DNA of 64,000 nucleotides. Origin: Centroberyx gerrardi. Its lineage: Eukaryota; Chordata; Actinopteri; Beryciformes; Berycidae. Location: the NCBI RefSeq assembly GCF_048128805.1, contig NC_136004.1, positions 17,298,185-17,362,184 of the forward strand, read 5' to 3'. The notes beneath the pieces are model-generated. The model was not told the origin of the DNA. It did not search any database and worked only from the letters and a program-made list of their open reading frames with translations. The position numbers were made by a program, and so were the translations under genes. Of this stretch, positions 1-12,475 are shown piece after piece (positions within the stretch are counted from its first letter, which is position 1; the number at the start of each line of letters is the position of its first letter).

Positions 1-460
1 CTGCCGTTTTGCTACAAGTATCTTTTTGTTAACCAACTGGTGCTTATTTTAAAAAAAAAATGGGGCAGTAGGTCTTTTTTAAAATAGGTCTTTTTTTTTT
101 AAGCCACCCTAATCATGCATAGTCAGACATAATCATGTAAGCGTTAATCTTGCTGCTGTGATCATTCATGTGACCCTGCCATGTGTTCAATGGGGCTTTG
201 CTCTCCAAGACATTGTGCAACTTATTAAAAACACGATCTGTACAGAAAAACTGGATTTATATATTTTTCTTAAGAAATGTATAGAAATTTTGTACATATT
301 ATGGCTCTAATTGGATGTCATTTTCTAATGGGAATTATGGATTTGTAGATTTTTAGACATTTTGTAGAGAATTGAAGTTTTTGCCTTTTTTGCTAGCTTA
401 ATGCAAGGTACTGACTACCAGTTATAACCACTATTATTTGTATCATTGTAGTGTTTCATA

Positions 461-466
461 AATAAA
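461..466 (+). terminator. Poly(A) signal AATAAA
   Basis: Canonical AATAAA in an AT-rich context, about 480 bp into the window. It probably serves the transcript that enters from the left edge. Confidence 0.5.
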
Positions 467-1077
467 CATTTTGAAAGCAGGCTTTTTCTTGTCATTCTGC
501 AATTTTGCATGTTATTAAAATGATTGCCAATAGGTAGGTCTTCAATTACAATTCAGGATCAGAGTGATGAAATTGTGTGGATGAGCATTTCCCTCAAAAC
601 ATATAGAGCTTGATTCATTAGACATGGAGAGAGACATTTACTGGTTTTATACATCCAGAAGTCAATGCACAAAAAATATTTTTGACTATACTAAAAATGC
701 TTCATGTACTGTATGTATGTAATGAATGTAATAATTTATATCCATTGCTTTCGGCACCCTGAACTCGGGCTGAATATTGCTTCAAATTCAAGTTGATAAT
801 CGTGTCTTTAACCTCATAGTCACCGTCTCACATCACATTCAAAATGAGTATGAAGTCAGTGTGTCGCTGTCCAAGTACTTTGACATTCAGAGACACTTCT
901 TCACACTCACTTTCCTTAAGATGACACTACTATTATCTGCACCAAGGCTGTTGGGTTTTGATATCCTGTGGGTCATTGTCATCTTTTTTCTCCTTTTTGG
1001 GGTTGAGATGGGTCTCTTTGTCTCTCTCACAGTGTATTTATTTTCTTCTGTCCCTTTGCAGTGTTTTCATTTGTGCA

Positions 1078-1083
1078 AATAAA
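1078..1083 (+). terminator. Second plus-strand poly(A) signal AATAAA
   Basis: Canonical AATAAA followed by a T/G-containing stretch. It could be the distal end of the same upstream 3'UTR. It lies about 210 bp before the predicted end of the convergent pik3ip1 transcript. Confidence 0.4.
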
Positions 1084-1297
1084 CTTGACCTCATACCTTA
1101 ACCTGTTGTTTCAGGTAGCACCACAGACTACAGTCCTGTATTGAAGAATTACCACCAGAGGGAGACAGTGTGTAACATCATTACCCAAACCTTGGCTCTA
1201 CAGATGCCATCTTACATTCCTGCTGAATGAGGATGACTTAGTGGGTAAAATCAGTTACATATTACAACAAAAGGGCCATGTTTGATTTTCCAAATGT

Positions 1298-2949
1298 TTT
1301 ATTTCAGTCACAGCAGTAAAAATCTGCCAATCATACACATACAAGTACTAATTTCAAATGATGAGCAACAGTACTTAGGACACATTGCATATATGAAGAA
1401 AATAATCATTACAGCCAGCACACAGTTGCATAAAAATAATGGAGCAGCAGTTACCAAAGCTTACCAGTGATGCAGATCCAACTGAAATAATCACAAAACA
1501 AGATCAAGTGGAGTGATGTCGAAGAAACAGACTAAAATACTGAGAAGTAACTGTACATGGAACAAAAGAGACTGTAATGTCTGACTTGCATAACAACTTA
1601 AATCTTCACTGTAAAGTGATATCTATCATCAGGCATGTATGTTCTAAATGTCTCTTGTTGAGCAGTTCTATAATTTTACATGGTACATCAAATGGCCCCT
1701 AAAGAAAAACATAGGTAACCATGTACATGCATTCATCTTGTGATTCATCTTTTTTGAACAACACCAAACTTTGGACTTGCTTCTACTCTCGTCTGTTCCT
1801 CTCTACCCTGAAGCATCGAGGGCTTAACTCAAATGTCTGAATCTAATCCAAGAACCTTCAACACTCCACAGACTGTTATGCTCTGCTCAGGCTTCGTCCA
1901 GTTCTTTCCGGATCCCAGGCTGATCTGTTCTGTGTCGTGGCAGTGCTACTTTGTCCTGAGGACTAACTACTGTCTCTCCTATTAACCGAGAGCACTCTGT
2001 TTTTCCTGTCACTCCTTAACCTGTGGAAGTAAAGGGCATGTCCTGTCACATGTCTGCCAATGACCACTCTCATGCTCTAGATTTGCACTGGCCCGTCATC
2101 TCAGCCAGTGGAACACAAAGAGAAAAATCAGCAGGGAAATGATGAACAAATACATTCACAAGTATCATGCTAAGGCAATTTCTGGGTGGGAGGTGTTCCC
2201 TTGTCGTCAGTGAATCCGTTTTACCTCATGTTCCCTCGTCCTATCTCAGAGGAGGCTAACTATTTTTGGAAACACATATTCTCACATCTGTGTCAACAGT
2301 GTGTCTCCAATACAAAGTAGTCTTTATACAGATGTACACACGTTTCTTGTCCGTGCCACCATCGGCACGGCCAATGGAAATGAGTATTTACTTGCACGCA
2401 TACTCATAATGTAACACACAGGCCACACCTCTGAGCACACTCTCAACACGGAAAAATAGAAAACAAAAGAAAAGGCTATGAATGTTCCCCCATTCCAAAC
2501 ACCAGCTCTTAATCACACACCATCAGAAACATAGATTGGTCAACATCCATTTCACTAGATATTCATACTGTTATTACAGGGAGCGGCCTATGACCATATT
2601 TTCTTGGATATCAAACGTATCAAATATGGATATCAAATACCTCACTGAGTATTCCTGACAAGTATGTTTGTACACACCATGCAACCAATCACATTCACCT
2701 GAATGGTTCCAATAGTTGTGAAGTATCTCCTCATCTGTGTCCATTGCGTGTCAACTCATCCCCCTGATTCTGACACAGATGTGTGAAAAACCAGAGAAAA
2801 GGGGACACAAAGGACACAGAGTTCAGTTGAAGTCTCCGCTGCTCCTTTTAGGCCTTTAAAACAGGTTATCTGAGGGGGGCGGAGAGGAGGTGGGAGTGTT
2901 TTGGTCCACTAAAATGTATCTGTGTCCCATTTGAAGACTACACTCGCGC
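1298..2949 (-). other. pik3ip1: pik3ip1 3' UTR with poly(A) signal
   Basis: This is the sequence downstream of the pik3ip1 stop codon (minus strand). A minus-strand AATAAA is present at 1303-1298, giving a 3'UTR of about 1.65 kb. The region has no coding similarity. It contains a small perfect stem (7 bp with a 6-nt loop) at 2351-2370. The exact cleavage site cannot be read from sequence. Confidence 0.55.
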
Positions 2950-5900
2950 TCAGGCTCCTGGGGTGCCGGCCTGCTGGCCCATGAGGGGGTCGCCCCCCTC
3001 CACTCCGTCCTGGACGGGGGTCGGCTCGTGCTCTGCTGTGATGACGATGGTGTTCTCATCCACCAGCTCGCAGGTGGGGTTGGAGAAGGCCGACAGCGGC
3101 AGGGTGATCCTCTGCATCTCCCGCTCATACACACGCTGCTCATGCTGCTTCTTAAGGTCCCGGCCCCTACAGCAAACAACACAGACAGAGATCTACATTC
3201 AACAACACTATTCAACACCATTAGGCATTATGCTATTATAAATCTGGAGTTAGCCCTCATTTATGACAGCTCTTCAAAGGTTTCCATTACCGAAGCTCAT
3301 ATTTAATGCAAATCAACCACCAGTGTTGAGTCTGTTTAAAAGCAGCTATGCAGCTTTTAAGTGGTCTTGTAGCTCAGTGGCTTTGGCACCAACTATGTAT
3401 GGCACCGACTCTGGGGGCCACCCATGCTAAAAATGTATCAACTCATGATACTGTAAGGCGCTTCAGATAAAAGTGTCGACCAAATGGCATACTGTATGTA
3501 GATAACGGCTGTGCCTGGTCTGTGGCAGAGAGAGGAGAGAGGTGTTGACAGGGAGCAGGCTGGTGGGAAGCTGGCAAGGAGTTCAACCAGTCCGAGGCAG
3601 AGCGGCTGGGCAGCAGCGTGAGGCCTGCTATCTGCTGATCCTCAGCCAAAGTAGGGAACATACTCGCAGATTGAAACCTCTTCCTACATCCTGTCCTCTA
3701 TGCGACACATTATGCAACTCTGCTGTGCTCCAAAACAACCCATATTGTCACAGATTCTCCACACTCCGGTCTGGTTCATTTTAGTTTCAAGACCATCCAC
3801 CCCTTCTTATTGTATCGTAATTATCGTTGCCTTTTTTCTCTTTTCCTTTATTCTTTCTCCCCTTTCTCAAACTAAATATATCCACATTGAGAATGCCACA
3901 TTTGTCACAACATATTGGGGTTCCTGAATGGATGATTGGCTGCCATTTTGTTCTTTTTCTTTTTTTTTATGTTTTTCTTTTATATACTTAGACCAATCTA
4001 TCACACAAATGCTGTGCCACCATGACTATAAACATGATCATAGTTCATGCCTGTATCTGCACAATACCTGTATACTTGCCATCACATATTTTTGGTAATC
4101 AGTAATGTTTCATCCCTGTAAGCCATTATATCCTGTGGATATTGCCCTTTCCTAGGTCTTCACAAAAACCTTTTAAAGGAACTGCATGCAAATCCCTCTC
4201 CAGTGATTACACTGTGATGCATTTTTTTCCATACAATTAAGCTGTGCGTACTTGACGCACAACCATCACATAACTGGAGGTGATGTCACTGTATACTGAG
4301 GGCAGGTATAAACCCTCTTACTCAATCTGCTGCCACTGCTCCTCCTCGTTAATAATCACCTTCTCTAAATAGATAACAATGACAGCAGCCCAGCTAATCA
4401 GATTTGACAGCCATACATAGATCTGCAAGGGCATCTGGTGATGTACCAGAGGGTATCAAACCCCTCATCCACAGCACTGGGGGCATCACTTTACCCGTTA
4501 CATCACTGCAGTGTTTCTGTGATCTTCTCCAGCCCCCCTCCCCAGGCTTCCTCCTCCACTCTTGCCTTTCTTTCAACAATATAAAACAAGAATGCTTAAA
4601 ATAGACAGACTGCAGGCTTTTCATTTCCTGCATTCCCCTGCCTATTTTCTGTTGTGGTTGTTGTTGTTGCAAAGGCGTCTGAATGGGGCCATGTTATATT
4701 AGGGTGACGCAACACAGAGAGGGAATAGGCACAACAGCTGATGCCCTCCACTCAGCAGACCCATAACATGCATGCTAGCACGCGCCTTAACGAATCACAC
4801 TGGCATTTCTCCTGAGAGACTTGAAGCTCTCAGCAACACTGCCTGTGCCACTGGACACAAGAGGACAAGACTGTGTTAGCCTGGAGTCATTTCACACTGG
4901 GGCTCTATGTCACAGTAGATGAGCATAGCCCAGGGGTGGAGTAATGCATTTGTTATTTAGCCTTTATTTAACCTGGCAAATCAATCACAAACAAATGAAG
5001 AGTTTTAGAATATGAGATATCCACCGACACCCACAGCACATTATAGGTTAGTATTGAGGTTAGTTAGTTAGGAGTCATCTTAAGACATTTGCTAATTTTG
5101 TTAGTTAATTTTCTGAGGACAAAATCAAATACTGCCTGATGAATTTCAGGTAGCAATTATTTTTCAAAAATGGATATATAGCATTTCAAATATATATAGC
5201 ACTTTCAAAATAATTTACAATAACAGCCTGGAAAGAGACAAAATGTCACTTGATGTGGAATTGGGAGAAAGGGGAGAAAAAAATGATATTGTATGTCTGT
5301 CCCTCTTGCATAGAATATATTGAATATAAATGCTAAACCGAATGATGGCAAGTGTCTTAAATCTCAGTGCTCACATTCTTGTTTTTCTACTCTGTACTTT
5401 GCATCTTGCTGTGATTCGGATACTGACCTCTTGTAAAAGTAGCCGAATGTGATGCCAACCCCAAGGAGGATGATAATGGCCATCATGAGGATGCCAAGGA
5501 CATAGCCTGAGAAAGAAAGGAAGCATACAAAAGTTATAAAACAAACAGATACAAAAACATCACAAGGACATTAACTTCCTGTAGCAACACAAAACATACA
5601 ACCAAAGAAGCACTGTTTGAAAAGGAAATCTTTTCAAACAGTAACATCAGCTAGAACATACCAAGCGTGCCAAGGTCCTTCTTCTTTTTGGGTCCGGTGC
5701 GTACCCGCTGGCTGATGCCCATAACTGGCTGTACAGCAGCTACTTCTCCCTGAGCAGGTCTGGACTTGGCTGGCTCGAAGGTCTCCAGGTGAGCTGTGGT
5801 TCCTGGAGGGTTGAGGGACTCAGGCTCTGCTGCCACAGTGGAGGGCAGATCTGAAGACACAAGAGACAACAGCAGAGGGTAAACACCCAAAATCAAAATG

Positions 5901-8319
5901 GGACTTTCACATGGAGATGCTCTGAGTCACGCTATAATTCATGCACTATCAACAAGTCACATCGTGTTACAGTACTTGTTGACATGTGTCACATGTACAT
6001 AGGTGTGATTAAATTTTGTCCTTTTACATTATTTGATAGAGAAGAGTGACTAGAAGCGCATCACCCAAACCACACGGTTTCTAATTACTGCTGGTCCAAT
6101 AAGATTACAGCTGACACAGAGTCATCCTCAAGAGCACGGGGAATGTCCTGAGACTGCTCTCATCTGGTTGCAGGACAGTAAATCTAACAGTTGGTGGAGT
6201 AGTAAACACATGGTTTTGTCAGTGTGTCAGAGGTGAACATGTTCCCCATGCGCTCCCCTAGCTCAGGGGGCAGGAAACTGCAGCCGGATGCCAACATCTG
6301 CTCTTAAACTCTTAAGGCCCCCCTCCTCCAAAAAAGTTGTTGTTTACTAACTCTGCTGGAGTTAAAGGGCATGAAGTCATCGATGGCAGGAGCCAATTAT
6401 CTGCCGTCTCCAAGGGAAGACTGTTCCTCTCTGCCAATGAGCTCAGTTGTTGGGCGTGTCTTGAAACAACTGCTCGGAGATTTAGGGCTTTTGAAATGTT
6501 CAGTCTGCAGACACCATCAGCCTCGGGGCCTTGTTATTGTTTGACTTGGGTTGGCTCCGAGACGAGGAGGAAACAAAGGGCAAAGTGGATGAAACCTTTT
6601 AAAGTGGCTTATCCCTGACCAACTGACCCGCTACAGGATAAGATTCTCAAGTGGGAAAAACACATCTGGAGTAACCTGTCAGTCATCAATCTCTAATGAC
6701 CATGTGCAAATTATTTGTTTGTGCTAAACACACTGAAAAGAAACTCGCCACAAAAACTTTGGCTGACCTATCAAAGTGAAAAACTTGGCTGCATCCACTC
6801 ACATCAAACACTTCTCTGAGAGGCTACCAATGTTTGTGTTGACTAATGAGAACATTTGCATACAAAAAGTTCACTGCTTTTAAATTTCTTCCTCACATAA
6901 CCCAATTTATATCAGCGGGAGTTCCTCAGGGACGGGCAGAGGAAGTAATTGCCGGGAGCGTCAACAGAAATTATTTTTGAAAAATCTCACAGATCATGAT
7001 GAGAGGAAAGTGCCATCACATAGTTAGATGTTTATGTAACCCGCTCCATCTTCTTCGCTAGCTTAGCTCAAACTTGAATGTTTATTACTTGGAAGTGTTT
7101 TCATGCCATGCAGTAGCCTACCTTTGCAAGTGTCAACGGAACAGAACTGTCTCTGGACCATCCCATCTGGGCCAGAAATGTAGCACCAAGGCTTCTCAGA
7201 GGAGTCTGGGTTACGGCAGAAATTGTGATCCCCAACACCTACAAAGACAAAAACAACACAGGTCTGTTAGTGATGAGCCATGGAAATTTACTCTCTGTGT
7301 CTGTCTGTGTAAACCACTGGATTCATGAATCATTAACTACTTCATCACACCACAATGAACAGGCTGCCATTAGCACAAAGAAAGGAAACGGCAACTGCTG
7401 GATAAAATAACCCAGCAGTGGCATCAACAGACAGCGGGCAGCAACTAAAATGTGTTGTAAACAACGTCTCTGTGTTTAGTTGCACTGCATGTTACTAAGA
7501 TCATTGGCATTCAAGTGGCAGGATTTGTATCACAACATTGTATAAACATTTCAATAAAGATGAGAGACTGAAACAAGTCTCATGTAAGAAAGTTGTTTTG
7601 CCTAACAACATGAGTGACATTTAAACCACTTCTCAGCTTGTCTCCCAGGCAGCAGAGCCACGAGGACAAGAGAGGAAACCCAATCTGATCATAAAGTTTA
7701 TGTTCATCTGTGTTTACGGGAGCGTGTCTATGTTCCCTCAGATCAGTATCTCTGCCAATGAGGTAATGTTTTCGCCCCTTTCGCCCCCTAACCCTAACCC
7801 TCTGATGCTGAGGGAACATAGGGCCTAATTTGGATGGGGAAAAAAATGAATGAGGGAACATAGGGCTGAGGGAACATAGGGATGACCCCGTGTTTACCTG
7901 TGTCAGAATCAATATGGCTTTTAACATCATAGTCTCTTGTGATGTTGGTCCAGGTCAGACATGTGAGCCCTGAGGAGGAGCTCCGTTGTTCCCCTCTGTA
8001 CTGCACACCGTTGGACCTCATGCAGTCTGGACAAGAGACAGGAACAACATGTGAGTCCAATGAGAGCACAAAAACATTTTGTTGATGCCTTACAATCAGA
8101 GAAAGAAAATGGTGAAGTAATGACTAACAGTAGCCCATATTTATGCATTTGTGTGCAACTTGCTGAAACAGTAAATTATAACATACGAGGACACACTGTA
8201 AATATTTTAGAAGAAATGAAATACAGCAGTCAATACTGTATCAAATTACCTTCAGCGTTTGATGCGCTGCTGTCCACAAAAGCGACGCTCAGCAAAACAA
8301 AGTGCAAAGACAAAAACAT
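2950..8319 (-). CDS. pik3ip1: Phosphoinositide-3-kinase-interacting protein 1 (kringle, single-pass membrane protein)
   Basis: Coding exons in transcript order: 8319-8250, 8026-7898, 7238-7122, 5850-5662, 5506-5428, 3166-2950. Together they give 801 nt and 266 aa, close to human PIK3IP1 (263 aa). Residues 1-22 form a signal peptide. Residues 25-104 form a kringle domain with all six cysteines and a typical FCRNPD...PWCY core. A serine/proline-rich stalk follows, then one membrane helix (about 170-191, containing [19 protein letters not shown]). The cytosolic tail carries the conserved block ending [12 protein letters not shown] before TGA. In mammals the protein sits at the plasma membrane, binds the p110 catalytic subunit of PI3K and dampens PI3K/AKT signalling; that role is known for the family, not shown here. 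All introns are GT-AG. Intron 2 carries inverted GGGAACATAGG repeats and intron 5 a tRNA-derived SINE. The gene appears intact. Confidence 0.93.
3362..3490 (+). mobile_element. tRNA-derived SINE with L2-type tail
   Basis: The left part has a tRNA-like A box (GTAGCTCAGTGG). The right end has the teleost SINE/L2 tail pattern of the type CTGTAAGGCGCTTCAGATAA followed by AAGTGTCGACCAAATGGCAT. It lies in intron 5 of pik3ip1, in the orientation opposite to the gene. It is too diverged and too long to be a functional tRNA gene. Confidence 0.75.
7728..7881. repeat. Interspersed element with inverted GGGAACATAGG motifs and telomere-like core
   Basis: Three copies of TGAGGGAACATAGGG lie at about 7809-7823, 7851-7865 and 7867-7881. 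An inverted copy, CTATGTTCCCTCAG, lies at 7728-7741. Between them is a GCCCC-rich segment running into CCCTAACCCTAACCCT (about 7786-7801). The element is in pik3ip1 intron 2, about 20 bp from exon 2. The inverted placement suggests a foldback non-autonomous element rather than a simple minisatellite; the class is unknown to me. Confidence 0.55.
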
Positions 8320-8631
8320 CTTGCAGAGCTGATGGGTTGAATAAAAAACAGCGGACAACATGATGACTGATGATTGCCTAAAGCATGAAGTGTTTTAAAT
8401 GGAAGGAGAGCCTATGCCGACCGCGTCAGACACACTGCTCCGCTCGTGGGGTCCCAGCCCTTGTTTTTGTCACAGCGGCGCAGCTCGGCTTTCTTGGTAA
8501 ACAGCCTCTCTCTGGGAGGAGGACCTGCCCTTTGCAGTAGAAACTTCAAGGTCCTAAAGCCTCACCAGGTTCATAGCGGAAAGACGGATCAGATGACTAC
8601 GTAGCTGGCACATAATCTGGCAATTTATCAA

Positions 8632-8640
8632 GTCACGTGG
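8632..8640. promoter_or_regulatory. E-box-like site upstream of pik3ip1
   Basis: GTCACGTGG contains a CACGTG E-box core recognised by the bHLH-zip families MITF/TFE, USF and MYC. It lies about 310 bp before the pik3ip1 start codon. Functional use is inference only. Confidence 0.3.
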
Positions 8641-9317
8641 CCTTGCGAGAATGAATACATCGTCAAAAGAGTCAGCGTGGAAAAGATAGGGAAGTCTAGA
8701 CCCATCTACTTGTATTCAATTCATTTCTGTTTTTCGTTGATTGTTAGTTTGTAGTTGCAGTCATCGACCAAAAACTGATTTCAGTGTTTCTACCATCAAA
8801 CTGCGAAACGCACCAGTGCTCACTTTCTCACTTCACTACTCTCCTCACCCCAGATTAATTTACATGGCATTATGCATTTCCTCTGCTTTTCACTTTCTAT
8901 TTAAAATACATTGAATCTTTAGTTCCCATTTATAACCACCTTCCTCCTCAGAGTCTTGTTTTTGTCTTGATGTTTTTACTCAGCTGCTTCTGAGCGCCTT
9001 CCTGTTTCCCAAGCTTCCTCCACCCCACCAGGCCTGGTCACTGACCCATGTGGCTGTCACTGACACAACAGGACTTCACACGGGCTTATAGGGGACCGCT
9101 GCCAATAGTATATGCTGCCATCTCTGTGTGCGCCATATGTATATATATTCAAAAGAGAGAGGCCCCCTGTCATTGTCGGCTGACTTTAGTACAGAGAGCA
9201 GGCAATGAGTGACTCGGTCAATGTCAACTGTTGCTTTCCAAATAGACGCTCACCCTGTTTTCAGGCAATTACCAGTACAAACACAGCATCGATCTTGCAC
9301 TCTCAGTCACACTCTGT

Positions 9318-9562
9318 AATGGCTCATCTCCATTTATTGGGGCTGGAGCCTATCCCAGCAGACATTAGTGGAAGGCAGGGAGACACCCGGTCCATCACAG
9401 GGCCAACACAGATACACAATCACACTCACGCCAACATTCACACCTATGGGCAATTCAGTCTCCAATCCAACTGACTTGCATGTCTTTGGACTGTGGGAGG
9501 AAACCCACACGAACTGTGTGACCTGAGAAGATGAACTGAGAACCTGCAAACTCCACACAGTA
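9318..9562 (+). mobile_element. Degenerate copy of a dispersed teleost repeat
   Basis: It shows the recurrent fish-repeat blocks GGCTGGAGCCTATCCCAGC, CATCACAGGGCCAACACAGA, GCATGTCTTTGGACTGTGGG and CAAACTCCACACAG in the usual order. I recognise the family by these blocks but cannot assign its class safely. An (ATGA)n run follows about 30 bp downstream. Confidence 0.65.
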
Positions 9563-10482
9563 ATAGCTCATCTATTTGTAAAGGTTCATTGGATGAATGA
9601 ATGAATGAATGAATAGTAACTCCGAGGACAATATGTTTGCATTTAAAAAATATTGAAATACTTTTTGGCATACCAAAATGTATTGCTACACATAAGACAA
9701 CAGTATGCTTCCAGGGCAGCAAGCTTCAATCTGCTTTTTGTTGTTTGCAGAGATATTTCATTATGGGCTTCACACTGTATTGGGTTGTTTACAGTGTTAC
9801 CTGCTTCCAGTGGACGGCTCTGGCAGGTGGCACCCTGTAACACCCTGTAACTTCCCTGGGCACCCTAACAAGGCTTCCAAGCTCTGGATCAATCAAAACC
9901 TGGAAAAGTAAGTTAAGCCGCATCGATCATATGAAAGAAAAACATTATATGCGGAATAACACACTGAACAGTTCACTGTTTCTTGTCATGAGACAACAGG
10001 CATACACTTTGTTAATGTTCATATTATATTTGTTCATATCTCACTGTTTTTGAATTTGATCTTTTTTAAGATACAAAATGCATACATTTTGTGCATTCTG
10101 TATCTTCAAAAATGTACCTCTTGCCAATAGGATTTTATTTTGATTGTTGTTGAGAGTAATTATAATTTGTAACAAAATAAAAAAAATATATTTTTGCCCA
10201 TCTCTGTTCACAGGCTACACACTGTTGTCTTCTTTCTGCCATTGCTCTGTTCACATGCATTTCTTTCAAATATTTAATTGCCACACTGGCTGCTGGTGAT
10301 ACAGTACATCAGTGGAAAAACACATTTTTCATGCCCCAAATGGTGCGCATGCGCGTGTATCTATGTATGCACGCACACACACACGCATTACAGTATAAAA
10401 GCTGTGGCGCCTACTTGGCCTTGGTCCCTGCTGCTATTGTTAATCATTTCATTAGCAGGACTCAGGCTTACTGAAAGCCCAG

Positions 10483-10510
10483 AGCCTGTAACCCTGGAGG
10501 GTTACAGGCT
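10483..10510 (+). repeat. Perfect 12-bp stem with 4-nt loop
   Basis: AGCCTGTAACCC and GGGTTACAGGCT flank the loop TGGA and are followed by TTTTATAGGG. The stem lies about 90 bp after a TATAAAAG box. Its function is unknown. Confidence 0.6.
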
Positions 10511-12475
10511 TTTATAGGGCCAGATGGTCACTTTCCAGCTTCGTACACATTTACTTCACTTTTATGAACTCCCTTTGCAGAGTTTCCAAAGCAGAAGACG
10601 GCACACTGTACACATGGCTTGGGTAGAGACTGATGGAGGAACACTAAATAAAGAAATATGTACAACTGCTTGTGCCTTTTCACTAACATTACGCCTTTGT
10701 CTTCAGATCAGTCTACAAACCGTCAAGGGCATAAGTCACATGTCATGAGTTTTGCTTGCCTTTGTCTTGAAGTAGTGCAAAAGCCCCCATTTGTATTTAT
10801 TTTTAAAATGATTTTTCATATGATATTGACATAATTCATTGGCTAAAATGAGTTGTTTAAGAGGGAAACTGGAATATATGATTTTGTTTTCTGTCTGGTA
10901 ATAGCCATAAAAATGTAATGGGGGTAAGTGTGCATAGTTCAAATTTGGGGTGAAAACATTCTCATTTAGCTTTAGCTTAGCATTATGTAGCATTATCTTT
11001 ATTGTGCTTCATGTTCTGAACAAGAACCACCTGTAGCTTGGCTTTCACACAATCTTAATCTCATAGGATTGCACACCAGGTATTAATTCCAATTGGGTCA
11101 TAGGTAAATGTATTGCATAAGTCTCAAGTATGAATCATTAATACACGTTTGATGTCATAGCTGTTGCATAATCTAGATGCTTGAAATTACAAGATGTAAC
11201 ACACACACACTCACACATATGAGCGTGCATGCACATACAATGGAAACCGTAGTTGAGAGAAACAGTAAGTATGTGAAAAGATGACGTTAAAAAAAAAAAA
11301 TTTGGAAACCTAACTGCCTGTTTAACCCCCTAATGATAATCATTTGGTTGTTTAAATTTTTCAGCCGACTCTGTTGATCTATCCAACTCTCAGAATAACA
11401 ATCCCAAGGACAAAAAAGTTGTGACTATGATACAGTACAGAAAGAACACAGACTAAAACACTGTTTTATCACATTGCTTGATGGCCAGCAAACACCCATG
11501 CACATCTAATGAAAAGATCATCAAGTCCTAATGTAAAGGCAAATGATCAGTGAACAACACTGATTCTGTTCCTTCATGTTCAATGTTTGCCCGATACTGA
11601 AAGGAACCATTTCTAACAAAGGGAGATAGCCCACTATCTGATGATGTAAGACTGCTGTAGTGTGCGGTCTGTTGCGGAGCAACCACCAGCTCTCCATCAC
11701 AGCCAGTCAATCATCTTCAGCCCTCATGTGGTTGGAAAATGGACACTTATCCAGGCAGAAGGCCTCTAATGGAGCATTAAAACTTGTATTCCCCTGCTGG
11801 GCACCAAGCAGGCAATCTCTCCAGCTGCCGTTGCATTACATCACTGCATCAGTCTGAGCCTGCTACTGTTGCTGATAAGAAATGGCTAATATAAAAAAAT
11901 GAGCAACAGAGAGGAGGACAGGAGTGCTGCTCTGTGAATGAGAAAGAGCAACTTGCTATGGCTGATGGTGATAAGACCTGAGGTTGTTGAGGTGTCTGGA
12001 ACCGGTTCATCTGGCACTGACAGGTACACTATACTGTACATCTGGATAAAGAGGCTCGAACAATGAGTAGCTTCAAGAAATTGGAGATTTCGAACATGAG
12101 GTAAACACTCCTAGTCAAGAGCATTGTGGAAAAAGACACGAGGCCTTCACTAGGTTGCGAAACATTGTTCTCATATTACATTGCCCCCCCGCCCCCTCTT
12201 ATGCACACATGACATGCCCAATACGTCTCTTATTAGTATAGATAATGTGATCATGGATTCAGCTGGATGCAGTCAGTGGGCTGTTACATAACTTGTCAGT
12301 CAGCCTGCCTAGTGCAACTGTACTGCAGCATCAGCAGTTGCACAGCTCATTCAAGCCTAAGACCGGCTGTAGCTGTCATAGGCTTTCTTGGAGTGTCCAC
12401 AGGCTATTCAATGCCGGGCCTCATCAGCAAAACAGCTTCGCTCACCGAGTCTACAGAAATGTCTCTTCCATTCCC

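Larger units (their letters stand above)
1..1100 (+). other. Probable 3' UTR / 3' end of an upstream plus-strand gene
   Basis: This stretch is AT-rich and I recognise no protein in it. It carries two plus-strand AATAAA poly(A) signals, at 461-466 and 1078-1083, which fits alternative ends of a long 3'UTR entering from the left. The next gene, pik3ip1, is on the minus strand and appears to end near 1290, so the two transcripts would be convergent. In human, LIMK2 lies tail-to-tail with PIK3IP1, so limk2 is the natural guess; that rests only on gene order. A translatable stretch at 777-1082 shows no family similarity I recognise and I do not call it a gene. Confidence 0.45.
8641..12475. other. 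Intergenic region between pik3ip1 and thada (no gene recognised)
   Basis: About 3.8 kb lies between the head of pik3ip1 and the tail of thada. I see no exon chain with family similarity on either strand. It holds a dispersed fish repeat (9318-9562), an (ATGA)n tract (9592-9615), an imperfect hairpin (10062-10113), a TATAAAAG box near 10394 followed by a perfect 12-bp stem-loop (10483-10510), and AC-rich runs. The part nearest 12475 is presumably thada 3'UTR. A minus-strand AATAAA at 11003-10998 is one possible end, but the UTR length cannot be fixed from sequence. Confidence 0.5.

Noticed and set aside
777-1082. 101-aa plus-strand ORF as a gene
   Set aside because: It has low-complexity, AT-driven composition with no domain, and it sits between two poly(A) signals, so it is probably 3'UTR.
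3362-3490. A functional tRNA gene
   Set aside because: The A-box-like start is followed by a SINE body and L2-type tail. The cloverleaf arms and the spacing do not fit a real tRNA.
7786-7801. Interstitial telomere block
   Set aside because: Only about two and a half CCCTAA units are present, embedded in a repeat element; too short for a telomeric remnant.
10062-10113. microRNA precursor hairpin
   Set aside because: The arms are imperfect, short and AT-rich, the loop is tiny, and no known mature sequence is recognisable. More likely a foldback repeat scrap.
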